A stretch of 64,000 bases of DNA from Ktedonobacteria bacterium (GTDB taxonomy: Bacteria; Chloroflexota; Ktedonobacteria; Ktedonobacterales; JACDGC01): NCBI GenBank assembly GCA_027459785.1, contig DAIDGU010000023.1, positions 25,987-89,986 of the forward strand, written 5' to 3'. The translations under genes and the position numbers were made by a program. Below are positions 44,777 through 53,592 of this stretch, in pieces. Within the stretch, counting starts at the first letter, position 1. Each line of letters begins with the position of its first letter. The notes below the pieces were generated by a model that saw only the letters and a program-made list of their open reading frames with translations, did no database searches and was not told where the DNA came from.

Positions 44777-46252
44777 TTATCTGCCGGCCAAGTACGCGAC
44801 CGCCACAATGACCGCGAAGAACGAGGTGATCTGCAAGCCTTCCAGCCAGGTTGTCTCGCCGTCTACTGTCATGATCTGGAAGTAGTAGGCGATCAGCGCG
44901 AAGATCGCCAGGACGAAGAAACCAAACGTCAGCGTGAAATCGCCCAGGCCGACGAGATGCGCCACCAGCACCAGCAACGGCGCTATCAGCAGTGCCACCT
45001 GAATGGCGGAGCCAGCGGTCACAGCCAGGCACGTCTCCATCCGGTTATGCCAGGCGGTCGAAACGGCGGCGGAAAGTTCCACCAGATTGCTGGCGACCGG
45101 CAACAGAATGAAACCGACGAAAAACGTGTTCAACCCCAAGCCGGTAGCGAATTGCGGATTCTCGAAGACCTTGGCCATGTTTTCGGAGATGAAAACGACG
45201 CCGCCTGCGCCAGCGACAAGGATTGCCAACTCCCACAGCGCGATGCCCCGATTGCGATCCTTGGCCTCTTGCTCCATACGGGAAGGCGGCTGCATGCGTT
45301 CGCGGGCTTCGCGCTCGATACGCGCATTGATGATGCCGGCGATGGCCGAGGCATCGGAGGCGGGCGTCATAGCGACCGCGGGTTGCTGCGGCAACGGTGG
45401 CGGAACCTGGCCGCGCCGCAACGTCTCAGCCGCGTATTGCTGCGCCTGCCGTGCACCTTCATCGGCGGCAGCCTGTGGCGCGAATGGCCCCATTTCGTCG
45501 CCGCGCGTATCGGCGGCAACTTCCTCCGGATTTTCCACTTTGGCGGGGACGTCGCGGAACTTGAAGACTGTCCAACCAAGGTAGCCTACATACGCCACGA
45601 TCAGGATGACCGCCGTGATATTGCTCAATACCGACACTTCATACGTGTTAATCTTGAATGCCTGGCCACCTTTGAGTGTCAAACCCACACTAAACTTTTG
45701 GGCCAGCGTGGGAATCGCCAGAGCGATGACGGCCACCGTCAGCATTTCGGCGTATTGATTGGAATATTCTGCGCTAAACTGCATGCGCCCGTTTTTCATT
45801 CCACCAATAAAGACGGAGACACCCAAGATGAACAGGATGTCGATGACGATCGTGCCAGCGATGGAGCTTTGCACGATAGTTACGATGTCAGCACGGTCGG
45901 GTGAGTTGACGGCAGTATACAGCGCGCTCGCCGTGATCACGAAGTAGGCGATATTGCCGAAAAAGGCGTGGAGCAAACCACCGACAAGTTCGCCCAGGCG
46001 CTCGATCAAGTCCTCTGTGACAACCTCAATGAAGGTCGAAAGCGGGATCAACACGAACACGCCGGCACCAAACTTGACCAGATCAGACGGCACGCTGATC
46101 GGCAGCAGCGACGTGATCAGATCGGGCTGGAAGAACGGCACCAACGCGACGAAAAGCACCGCGCGCCACGCCTTGCGAAACCGATAGCGCAGCGGCTTCT
46201 TTTCATAGGTCTTCTTTTCAGTTGGTGAGGCACCCACGGCAACAGAACTCAC
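44777..46252 (-). CDS. Calcium/proton antiporter (CaCA superfamily, ChaA/VCX-like)
   Basis: A 491-residue membrane cation exchanger. The alpha-1 repeat is seen as LIPLSTFIEVVTEDLIERLG followed by GGLLHAFFGN, and alpha-2 as FILLPVASNLVELSAAV then GSAIQVALLIAPLLVL; both carry the acidic transport residues. The two halves are joined by a long Pro/Gln/Ala-rich cytoplasmic loop (about residues 245-335). That loop is longer than in typical members, whose total length is usually 350-430. Translation starts at GTG 46252 with GGAG upstream. A promoter with an overlapping palindrome lies at 46289-46329. Confidence 0.88.
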   Translation of the reverse strand: MSSVAVGASPTEKKTYEKKPLRYRFRKAWRAVLFVALVPFFQPDLITSLLPISVPSDLVKFGAGVFVLIPLSTFIEVVTEDLIERLGELVGGLLHAFFGNIAYFVITASALYTAVNSPDRADIVTIVQSSIAGTIVIDILFILGVSVFIGGMKNGRMQFSAEYSNQYAEMLTVAVIALAIPTLAQKFSVGLTLKGGQAFKINTYEVSVLSNITAVILIVAYVGYLGWTVFKFRDVPAKVENPEEVAADTRGDEMGPFAPQAAADEGARQAQQYAAETLRRGQVPPPLPQQPAVAMTPASDASAIAGIINARIEREARERMQPPSRMEQEAKDRNRGIALWELAILVAGAGGVVFISENMAKVFENPQFATGLGLNTFFVGFILLPVASNLVELSAAVSTAWHNRMETCLAVTAGSAIQVALLIAPLLVLVAHLVGLGDFTLTFGFFVLAIFALIAYYFQIMTVDGETTWLEGLQITSFFAVIVAVAYLAGR

Positions 46253-46288
46253 AGGACGCTCCTTTTTGATTGGAACCGGGATGAAATC

Positions 46289-46329
46289 ATGCTAGCCCTA
46301 GCATATCAAAAGTAGGAACGTGTCGTCAA
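46289..46329 (-). promoter_or_regulatory. Promoter of the CaCA antiporter with a 16-bp operator-like palindrome
   Basis: On the minus strand TTGACG (46329-46324), an 18-base spacer and TATGCT (46305-46300) form a promoter. ATGCTAG-GG-CTAGCAT (46304-46289), a perfect 7-bp-arm palindrome, overlaps the -10 box, which is where a repressor would act. Confidence 0.65.
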
Positions 46330-46456
46330 AGGGTTTGGCCGCGCCGCCAGAGTGAAGTCGATCACAGACGCACACCATTAGCTGCGCCGCTCCGCCGACG
46401 GCCCCGCTATCCACGCGCCTTGCGCCCTATACGGGTTGCTTGCATCCACGACGGCA

Positions 46457-47560
46457 TCAGATGACAAACTGGCCGTTTTGCATGAAGAGCGCGCCATCCA
46501 CCATCACTGTGCCGCCCTGGCGCAGATCGCAGATCATGTCCCAGTGGATCGCCGAGGTGTTCGTGCCGCCGGTCTGGGGATAGGTCTGGCCGAGGGCCAT
46601 GTGGACGCTGCCGCCGAGCTTTTCATCGAAGAGGATGTTTTTGGAGCCGCGCGTCACGCCGAAGTTGTTGCCGAAGGCGAATTCGCCCAGCCGCCGCGCC
46701 CCCGCGTCGGTCGCCAGCATGCGGTCCAGGAACGCCTGGCCTTGCGCCGCCGTCGCCTCCACCACCTGCCCCTGAGCGAAGCGCAGCCGCACGCCTTCCA
46801 CCGTGCGCCCGGCATAGATCGCCGGCAAGGTGAAGGTGATCTCGCCGTCCACCTGATCTTCCACCGGGCCGGTGAAAAATTCGCCATCGGGAAAATTACG
46901 CTTACCATCGCCGTTGATGAACGTGCGGCCCGCAATGCCCACGCGCAGATCGGTTCCTGGCGCGCGCACATGCACCTCGCGCTTGCCGCGCAGCCAGTCC
47001 ACCCGCCGCTGTTGATCGCGCCCCAGCGCCTGCCAGCGCGCCACAGGATCGTCTTCGTTCAGGAAACACGCGCTATAGACGAATTCGGTGAAGTCGGCCA
47101 GCGACATATCGGCGTCCTGCGCATAGGCGTTCGTCGGCCAGAGCGTCACCGACCAGTTGAGCGAATCGTCGGCGTTGCGCCGCGCGAAGATCTGGTTCAA
47201 TGACGCCCGCCCCTGGGAAAACGTCACCTGCTTCTGCGGATCGATCCCCGTCAGCGCGCGGGTATTGGTCTGCGCCAGAATGTTCAGCGTGGCATCGAAG
47301 CGTTCCAGCACCAGCGTTTCCAGCGGCGACACCCATTGCAACTGCTCATCCGACGCTGCTTTCAGCAGGATCTCATTGAGGTCGGGCAAGCTCAGTTGCA
47401 CGATGGGGTGCGCGCCCAGGCGCAGCGCCGCGCGATAAACCGCCCGCACCAGCGGCGCGGCTGCCGGCGGTGCCTGGATGGCGAGGGTGTGGCCCGGCTG
47501 CAAGCCGAGCGAATAGCGCGCCAGCACCTCGCCCCAGCGCGCGACACGGGGATCTGCCAT
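46457..47560 (-). CDS. M29-family (thermophilic-type) aminopeptidase
   Basis: A 367-residue cytoplasmic metallo-aminopeptidase, the normal family length. Typical features are the N-terminal ARWGEVLARYSLGLQPGHTL, QLSLPDLNEILL, the metal-binding and substrate residues around FPDGEFFTGPVEDQVDGEI, and the C-terminal SVHMALGQTYPQTGGTNTSAIHWDMICDL with the His and Asp ligands. The ATG at 47560 has AAAGGAG 10 bases upstream. The open frame continues upstream into a dispersed repeat that is not part of the gene. It is divergent from the 47780 gene. Confidence 0.93.
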   Translation of the reverse strand: MADPRVARWGEVLARYSLGLQPGHTLAIQAPPAAAPLVRAVYRAALRLGAHPIVQLSLPDLNEILLKAASDEQLQWVSPLETLVLERFDATLNILAQTNTRALTGIDPQKQVTFSQGRASLNQIFARRNADDSLNWSVTLWPTNAYAQDADMSLADFTEFVYSACFLNEDDPVARWQALGRDQQRRVDWLRGKREVHVRAPGTDLRVGIAGRTFINGDGKRNFPDGEFFTGPVEDQVDGEITFTLPAIYAGRTVEGVRLRFAQGQVVEATAAQGQAFLDRMLATDAGARRLGEFAFGNNFGVTRGSKNILFDEKLGGSVHMALGQTYPQTGGTNTSAIHWDMICDLRQGGTVMVDGALFMQNGQFVI

Positions 47561-47619
47561 ACGATCATGTCTCCTTTGTGTGATATTGTTGATGATGTAG
47601 ACGCATTGTAGCACGAGAC

Positions 47620-47762
47620 GGCCCCACCCCCAGCCCCTCCCCATCGGCGATGGAGAGGGGAGATCAAACATTGCAGGTTGATCGCGTGGATCGCGCCGAT
47701 CACGTTCAATGGCCTGTCTCCCCCTCTCTGCCGCAGCGGGGAGGGGGCCGGGGGGTGGGGCC
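47620..47762. repeat. Family D two-armed palindromic element (MITE/REPIN-like)
   Basis: A 143-bp element. The left arm GGCCCCACCCCCAGCCCCTC and the right arm GGAGGGGGCCGGGGGGTGGG are inverted, and the core holds GATCGCGTGGATC words. The element at 53984-54124 has the same design, and a single arm lies inside uvrA. It fills most of the gap between two divergent genes. Confidence 0.9.
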
Positions 47763-47779
47763 ACCCAAGGAGCCGCCGC

Positions 47780-48526
47780 ATGTTCCCTATCGCCCACGCT
47801 TACTTGATGGAGCGCATCTTCCCCGCGCCCACGCCGCAGCATTACCTGGGCTGTGTCTGGCCCGATATGCTCTGGACCGGCCCACTGACGCACACACAGA
47901 CGCACCGCGAGTGCCTGGGGCTACTGGCCGATGTACGCGAGCGCACGCCGGCGGTCGTTCCCTTCGTGCGCGCCGCGCTCAGCCACGGCGCAGAACCGCA
48001 CGGCTTCGACTGGTACAGCGACGAGGCGTATGATCCCGGCGCGCCCAAGGGCTATGCGTTCGAGCGCGCCCGCCCGTTCGTGGCCGACGTGGTCGCCGCG
48101 ACGAAGGTCGATCCCAAGGACGGCCTGTGGAAGGCGCACAATTTCGTGGAGATGAGCTTCGAGATGGCGCTGGGTCGCGCCTACCCACACCTGGGGCCAG
48201 CCGTCGCCGCCGCCTGTGGCGATGCCGCGCTGATACGCCAGGTGACGGAGCCGACCGCCGCGCACTTCGGCGTGGCTGCCGCGTCGCTCGCCGATAACAT
48301 CGCGCGCTTCCCTTCCTCCGTGGCGCTCGATCAGCCGACGAGCCTGGATCTGGCCCGCGCTTACACCATCCAACTCGACTTCAAGCACGGCGTGAAAGAC
48401 CCCGACGTGCCAGCGATGGCCGCGATCATCGACCAAATCTGGGACGCCATCGCCCCCGACCGCGAGGCGTACCTGGAATATTGCGTGCGCGAGGTGGCGG
48501 CGCTGCTAACCGGGATACCGGATTGA
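47780..48526 (+). CDS. Unrecognised His-rich protein, possibly metal-dependent
   Basis: A 248-residue soluble, mainly helical protein. The N-terminus (MFPIAHAYLMERIFP) and the early segment HYLGCVWPDMLWTGPLTHTQTH, followed by WKAHNFVEMSFE, place several His and Asp residues as in zinc-dependent phospholipase C-like folds. That is only a resemblance. No signal peptide is seen. The ATG at 47780 has AAGGAG, which lies at the edge of the family D repeat. Its 3' end overlaps the opposing regulator gene by 21 bases. Confidence 0.65.
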   Translation: MFPIAHAYLMERIFPAPTPQHYLGCVWPDMLWTGPLTHTQTHRECLGLLADVRERTPAVVPFVRAALSHGAEPHGFDWYSDEAYDPGAPKGYAFERARPFVADVVAATKVDPKDGLWKAHNFVEMSFEMALGRAYPHLGPAVAAACGDAALIRQVTEPTAAHFGVAAASLADNIARFPSSVALDQPTSLDLARAYTIQLDFKHGVKDPDVPAMAAIIDQIWDAIAPDREAYLEYCVREVAALLTGIPD

Positions 48527-49390
48527 TGCTTTGCCGTTCCGCTCACTGCCCGGCAGTGCTGCCAGAAATATTTGCAGCGTTGCGCGTGTCACAGCATCTG
48601 GTATGTAGATCATGATCCTGATATCGGGATTGGTCAGCACCTGTAAGGTAAACTCTTCGAACTCCAGCGTCCCTAACGTTGGATGCTGAATGACTTTGTG
48701 GCCGTCCAGCAAGCTACGCACGTCATGGTGGGGCCACCAACGGCAAAAATTGGGGCTGGCCTGCTTCAAATCCTCGATCAGCTCCTCAAACCAGGGATCA
48801 TCTGGATAGCGAGCGCTGGCTGTGCGAAACTCGGCGAGCGTGGCGCGTGCAACCATTTCCCAATGCGGACGCCCCTGCGTCGTCGGGTTGGTGAAAAGCC
48901 GCCAGATCAGGTTACGTGTATAGGGGGACGCTGTATCCGAAATGCTATCAGCGATGGAGAAAAGGCCATCGGCGGCCTGGTTCCATGCCAGGTAGTCATA
49001 CCGGCGTCCCAGAATATACGCGGGGCTTGGGTTGAGGTCATCCAGCACTTGTTGGAGTGCCGGGCTGACAACCTCCTCTGTGGGCGCAACCGTAAGGGGC
49101 GGCAGTGGTTGCCCGGCGAGCAGAAACAGGTGCCGACGTTCATTGGGTGTCAGCCTGAGCGCCTGAGCCAGACTTTCCAGAACAGATGCTGAGGGATGCA
49201 CAGCGCGCCCTTGCTCCAGCCAGATATACCATGAGGTACCCATATTGGCTAGTTGCGCGACCTCTTCGCGGCGCAGTCCTGGCGTCCGTCGGCGCAGGCG
49301 CGATGGCAAGCCCACCTCACCAGGAGTCAGCCGCGCACGGCACTGGCGTAAAAAATCGGCGAGCGCCTGACGGCGCTCACGCTCCTGCAT
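48506..49390 (-). CDS. XRE-family transcriptional regulator with MmyB-like ligand domain
   Basis: A 294-residue DNA-binding protein. The N-terminal helix-turn-helix reads LRRRTPGLRREEVAQLANMG, then SWYIWLEQGRAVHPSASVLE. The C-terminal MmyB/MLTR-type ligand-binding domain contains the conserved YDYLAWNQAADGLF, NLIWRLFTNP, RYPDDPWFEELIEDLKQ, FCRWWPHHDV and HPTLGTLEFEEF. Such regulators often control a divergent oxidoreductase gene, as here (LLM enzyme from 49573). The ATG at 49390 has GGAG. The ligand is unknown. Confidence 0.92.
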   Translation of the reverse strand: MQERERRQALADFLRQCRARLTPGEVGLPSRLRRRTPGLRREEVAQLANMGTSWYIWLEQGRAVHPSASVLESLAQALRLTPNERRHLFLLAGQPLPPLTVAPTEEVVSPALQQVLDDLNPSPAYILGRRYDYLAWNQAADGLFSIADSISDTASPYTRNLIWRLFTNPTTQGRPHWEMVARATLAEFRTASARYPDDPWFEELIEDLKQASPNFCRWWPHHDVRSLLDGHKVIQHPTLGTLEFEEFTLQVLTNPDIRIMIYIPDAVTRATLQIFLAALPGSERNGKASIRYPG

Positions 49391-49572
49391 TATGCCGCTC
49401 CTATCCTGGTGGTCGGAAACCTATGATCAAGAAACTCTGGCACGCACATCACACTCGCAGCATACTCAAGGAGAGCATTGGCGTCAAGATGCCCTGTGCA
49501 TCTCGCGCAAGGATTGCTCCTGGCAGGAGGAAGAACATCCTCCCAGTATTTGCGGAATCCAGAGAGGTATGC

Positions 49573-50514
49573 ATGTCTCTACAATTTGGTCTATCCCTGC
49601 CGCAAGGCTGGAACATGGAACTGGTCGGCATCAAGGATCCCATCGAAGCCTACGAGGCGATGGCGCGCGTTGCGCAGACCGCCGACGAAGTCGGTTTCGC
49701 CTCCGCCTGGCTTGTCGATCATTTTCATACGACGCCACGGCCAACGCAAGAAGTGACGTTTGAGTGCTGGACGACCACCGCCGCCCTGACGCGAGATACC
49801 AGGCGCATCCGCATCGGCCAGACGGTCACGTGCAACGGCTATCGGAATCCCGCGCTGCTCGCCAAAATGGCCAGCACGGTGGATGTCCTCTCGCACGGGC
49901 GCCTCAACTTCGGCATTGGGGCCGGCTGGCACGAGCATGAGTATCGGGGCTATGGCTATGATTATCCCGATACGGCTGAGCGTCTGCGGCGTCTCGGCGA
50001 GGCAGTGCAGGTGATCCTGGCCATGTGGACGCAGGAAGAAGCGGTTTTCGAGGGAAAATATTACCAGGTTCGCGGGGCGATCAATCAGCCCAAGGGCGTC
50101 CAGCAGCCACATATCCCCCTGCTGATCGGCGGTGGCGGCGAAAAAGTGACGCTTAAACTGGTGGCGCAGTTTGCTGATATCTGCAATGTATATGGCGATC
50201 TGGAGACGCTTAAACACAAGTTTGCCGTCCTCAAAGCCCATTGCGAAGTCGTCGGGCGCGATTTTGAGAGCATTCATCGAACGGCAGGTGCCTTGTGCTG
50301 CATCGGCGCAACCGACGAGCAAGCGCAAGCCAAGTTCCCTCCTGCGCTCGATGGCCGTCCGCTGGGTGCGGGAGCGCTGGTTGGCAGCCCTCAGACGATC
50401 CGCCAACGTCTGACCGAGTTGGAAGCCATCGGCGTCCAGGAACTGATCCTTGGGTTCCCTGATATCCTGCACACGGATACATTGCGCTTCTTCGCGCACG
50501 AGTTTATCACATAA
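49573..50514 (+). CDS. LLM-class (luciferase-like, probably F420-dependent) oxidoreductase
   Basis: A 313-residue TIM-barrel flavin/F420 oxidoreductase of the luciferase-like superfamily. It begins LQFGLSLPQGWNMELVG and has the typical VAQTADEVGFASAWLVDHFH, IGQTVTCNGYRNPALLAKMA, DVLSHGRLNFGIGAGWHEHEY, IPLLIGGGGEKVTLKLVAQF and a C-terminal GSPQTIRQRLTELEAIGVQEL. The GAGWHEHE pattern is common in F420 enzymes, although FMN use cannot be excluded. The ATG at 49573 has GAGAGG. The 182 bases shared with the divergent regulator probably hold its operator. Confidence 0.9.
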   Translation: MSLQFGLSLPQGWNMELVGIKDPIEAYEAMARVAQTADEVGFASAWLVDHFHTTPRPTQEVTFECWTTTAALTRDTRRIRIGQTVTCNGYRNPALLAKMASTVDVLSHGRLNFGIGAGWHEHEYRGYGYDYPDTAERLRRLGEAVQVILAMWTQEEAVFEGKYYQVRGAINQPKGVQQPHIPLLIGGGGEKVTLKLVAQFADICNVYGDLETLKHKFAVLKAHCEVVGRDFESIHRTAGALCCIGATDEQAQAKFPPALDGRPLGAGALVGSPQTIRQRLTELEAIGVQELILGFPDILHTDTLRFFAHEFIT

Positions 50515-50580
50515 GGTGGGACATTTGCTACAAGGCACACTCTTTGCAGGGTGCGCGATCCACATCGATCGACTGGATCC

Positions 50581-50696
50581 TACTGACCACGGCAGAAAGA
50601 ACTAAAGATCCCTATTCCGAACAAAACCTGTCTTGGGCGGGGGTGAAGGGCATCATCCGATTCGGAAAAGCTTAATTCTCCGCGCCGTGGTCAGTA
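50581..50696. repeat. 116-bp element with perfect 13-bp terminal inverted repeats
   Basis: TACTGACCACGGC (50581-50593) and its inverse (50684-50696) bound an AT-richer core that contains a second inverted pair (ATTCCGAA/TTCGGAA). It lies 59 bases beyond the infB stop codon. No other copy is seen in the window. It could be a MITE or a structured RNA end. Confidence 0.7.
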
Positions 50697-50755
50697 GATG
50701 CCCACCAATACTAACCAAGACGGTCGGTTACTGGTTGGCATCGTTGGCTGCGTCC

Positions 50756-53107
50756 TCAGACGCGCACCTTCACGCTCGCCTGCACGATGTCACCCATTTG
50801 CAGGTCGTTGAAGCCATCCACGGTCAGGCCGCACTCGAAGCCGGTGTTGACCTCGCGCACGTCGTCCTTGCCGCGTTTGAGCGACCCGAACGAGCCGGTG
50901 GCAACCTCTTTGCCGCCGCGCAGCACCTTGACCAGCGCGTTGCGCGTCAGCTTGCCGTCCGTCACACGGCAGCCGCCGATGAGCATCTTGCCCGATTTGA
51001 AGATCTGCATGACCTCCGCGTGGCCTTCGACGACCTCTTTATAGACCGGCTCCAGCATGCCCTTGAGGGCGGCTTCGATGTCGTCTACCAGCTTGTAGAT
51101 GACATCATAGAAGCGGATATCGACATGCTCGTTCTGCGCCACACGCTGCGCCGCGCCGTCCGGCTTGGTGTTGAAGCCAATGATGATCGCCTTCGACGCC
51201 GAGGCCAGATGCACGTCCGCCTCCGAGATGTTGCCAACGCCCTCGTGAATCAGGCGCACCTTAAGCTGGTCTGTGCTGATCTTGGTCAACTGGTTGCGTA
51301 GCGCGTCCAGCGAACCTTGCACATCGGCCTTCAGCAGCAGGTTCAGTTCCTTGACCTTGCCTTGCTGCATCTGGGTATACAGTGTGTCCAGCGAGACGAC
51401 AGCATTCGCGCTGGCAGCCTCGTCGCGGTGCTCCTCGATCAAGCGGCGGGCCGCGCGCTCGTCGGCGACGGCGCGGAACTGGTCGCCGGCGGTCGGCACT
51501 TCGCTGAGCGCCAGCACGCTGACGGGCTTGCTGGGGCCGGCGGTTTTCACGCGCGCGCCGGTGTCGTCAAACATCGCGCGCACCTTGCCGCTGAGCGTGC
51601 CGGTGACGATGATGTCGCCGATCTTCAGCGTGCCGTCCTGCACCAGGATGTTCGCCACGATGCCGGAATTCTTATCGACGCGCGCTTCCAGCACGGTACC
51701 GACGGCGTGGCCCTTCGGGTTCGCCTTCAGATCCTGCACGTCGGCGACGAGCAGCACCATATCCAGCAGCGTGTTGATGTTCTCGCCCTTCTTCGCCGAA
51801 ACCGGCACCAGCACGACATCACCGCCGTATTCTTCGATGACGACGCCGTGTTCCGCCAATTGCTGCTTGACGAAATCGGGATTCGCGTTGGGCTTGTCGA
51901 TTTTGTTCAGCGCGACCAGGATCGGCACCTGCGCCGCGCGGGCATGGTCGATGGCCTCGATGGTCTGGGGCATCACGCCGTCATCCGCCGCAACGACGAT
52001 GATGGCGACATCCGTCACCTTCGCGCCGCGCGCACGCATGGCCGTGAACGCCTCGTGGCCCGGTGTATCGAGGAAGGTCACGGGGCGTCCGTCCGCCGTT
52101 TCCACCTGATAGGCACCGATGTGCTGCGTGATGCCGCCGGCCTCGCCCGCCGCGACCTTGGTCTTGCGGATGGCGTCGAGCAGCGACGTTTTGCCGTGGT
52201 CCACGTGGCCCATGACCACAACCACCGGCGGGCGTGCCAGGCGTGGATGATTCTCCGCGCTCTTGCTGATCATCTCCGTCTTAGCTGCGGAAACGGAGGG
52301 CGGGGGCGCGGCCTCCGACGGCTCGAAGCCGAGTTCGGTCGCCACAGCCGCCGCCGCTTTATAGTCGATGACCTGATTGATGTTGGCGAAGATGCCGCTG
52401 GCGATCAGCTTGGTGATCAACTCGTTGGGCGAGACGGTAAGGATCTCGGCCAGGTCTTTCACCAGCATCGTCGAAGGCAATTCGATGGGTCCGGTCGGGC
52501 GCGTTTTCACTGCCGTGCGTGGCCCGCCACCTGGCGCGCTCCCACGGCTGGCACCAGGGCGACCGCGCCCACTGGGGCGGCCTCCACCGCTGGGGCGTCC
52601 GCCGCCACCCGGACGGCCAGGTCCACCACCGGGGCGACCAGCACCGCCGGGACCAGGGCGTCCGCCACCGGGACCAGGACGTCCACCACCGGGGCCGGGC
52701 CGACCACCGCCGAAGCCGCCACCGGGGCCGCTGGGACGACCAGGGCCGCCAAAGCCACCACCACCGGGACCACCGGGACCACCGGGGCCGCTAGGCCGAC
52801 CACCACCGAAGCCGCCGCCGCCGGGACCACCGGGGCGCGGACCAGGACCAGGCCCAGCCGGGCGCGGACCAGTGTTCGGGCCGGCAGGGCGTGGACCATA
52901 ACCAGTGTTCGGGCCGGCAGGACGCGGGCCGGGACCAGGCCCAGCCGGGCGCGGACCGTAGCCGTTGCCATTCGACGGGCGGGGACCGGTCGGCGCGGCG
53001 GGGCCACGATTCATGTTCGGGGCCGCCGGACGTGGATTGTTGTTGGGTGGGGTACCATCCGAGCGCGTCGCGGGCGCGGGGGTACCATTACGGGTTTGAT
53101 CTGGCAT
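50756..53107 (-). CDS. infB: Translation initiation factor IF-2
   Basis: A 783-residue GTPase that brings initiator tRNA to the ribosome. The first ~205 residues are a Gly/Pro/Arg/Asn low-complexity tail with repeats such as GRPGPGG and GYGPRPAGP. Next are the IF2_N module (MLVKDLAEILTVSPNELITKLI), the G domain with VVMGHVDHGKTSLL (G1), LDTPGHEAFTAMR (G3) and LNKIDKPNANP (G4), and domains II-IV ending KMLIGGCRVTDGKL...GDIVQASVKVRV. The AAGGAG site is about 12 bases from the ATG, longer than usual. It lies downstream of nusA-rnpM with a 485-base gap. Confidence 0.97.
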   Translation of the reverse strand: MPDQTRNGTPAPATRSDGTPPNNNPRPAAPNMNRGPAAPTGPRPSNGNGYGPRPAGPGPGPRPAGPNTGYGPRPAGPNTGPRPAGPGPGPRPGGPGGGGFGGGRPSGPGGPGGPGGGGFGGPGRPSGPGGGFGGGRPGPGGGRPGPGGGRPGPGGAGRPGGGPGRPGGGGRPSGGGRPSGRGRPGASRGSAPGGGPRTAVKTRPTGPIELPSTMLVKDLAEILTVSPNELITKLIASGIFANINQVIDYKAAAAVATELGFEPSEAAPPPSVSAAKTEMISKSAENHPRLARPPVVVVMGHVDHGKTSLLDAIRKTKVAAGEAGGITQHIGAYQVETADGRPVTFLDTPGHEAFTAMRARGAKVTDVAIIVVAADDGVMPQTIEAIDHARAAQVPILVALNKIDKPNANPDFVKQQLAEHGVVIEEYGGDVVLVPVSAKKGENINTLLDMVLLVADVQDLKANPKGHAVGTVLEARVDKNSGIVANILVQDGTLKIGDIIVTGTLSGKVRAMFDDTGARVKTAGPSKPVSVLALSEVPTAGDQFRAVADERAARRLIEEHRDEAASANAVVSLDTLYTQMQQGKVKELNLLLKADVQGSLDALRNQLTKISTDQLKVRLIHEGVGNISEADVHLASASKAIIIGFNTKPDGAAQRVAQNEHVDIRFYDVIYKLVDDIEAALKGMLEPVYKEVVEGHAEVMQIFKSGKMLIGGCRVTDGKLTRNALVKVLRGGKEVATGSFGSLKRGKDDVREVNTGFECGLTVDGFNDLQMGDIVQASVKVRV

Positions 53108-53592
53108 CTTAAATGAGCACTCCTTTATGTTTCACATGGCCTGCCACAGGCGTGTTGGGCAAAGTGGCGCTAAAAAAGCCGGGCGATCTCCGAGCGGGAT
53201 CTCCTGGCCGGGCGGGTTTGGTGTGGCATGGTTCGCATGGAAAAAGGTGGCGCTCATCAATGAGCGCGGACCGATTATCGTTGCATAACGCGCACAGCCT
53301 CTCCGCGCCGATTACATCCGCGCAGACATCAGTAGGTGGTTGATGACGCTCACACCGAGCGCATGTTGGTTGGGACGTTTTTTGTAGTCTCTTTCGATCG
53401 TAACGGGTGATGACACCTTCGCGCAACAAACAAGGACTGACATCCTATTCGCTGGCGGGGCGAAGATGGCGGGCGGGAATGGCGAGGCGAAAACGGCGGG
53501 CGGTATTGATTGAAACCAATATGCGCGCCGAAGGGCTACGCCACTACGTAGGGGCGGACCCTTGTGGTCGCCCTTGCCGTCGCGGACTAGGG
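53108..53592. other. 485-bp repeat-bearing gap inside the nusA-rnpM-infB operon
   Basis: These genes are normally packed tightly, but here the gap holds a family A repeat at 53495-53590 and no gene that I can support. Several short frames on both strands lack protein-like composition or ribosome sites. infB may have its own promoter here, but none stands out. Confidence 0.6.
53495..53590. repeat. Family A repeat between rnpM and infB
   Basis: It shares GCGGGCGGTATTGATTGAAA and GCGCGCC with the repeat at 18743-18818, and ends in GCCGTCGCGGACT as at 17766. It also contains the GTAGGGGCGGACCCTTGTGG word seen at 31324. Confidence 0.85.

Noticed and set aside
51317..53116. A 599-codon plus-strand open frame opposite infB
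   Set aside because: It mirrors the low-complexity IF-2 tail and G domain and has no ribosome site or motif of its own.
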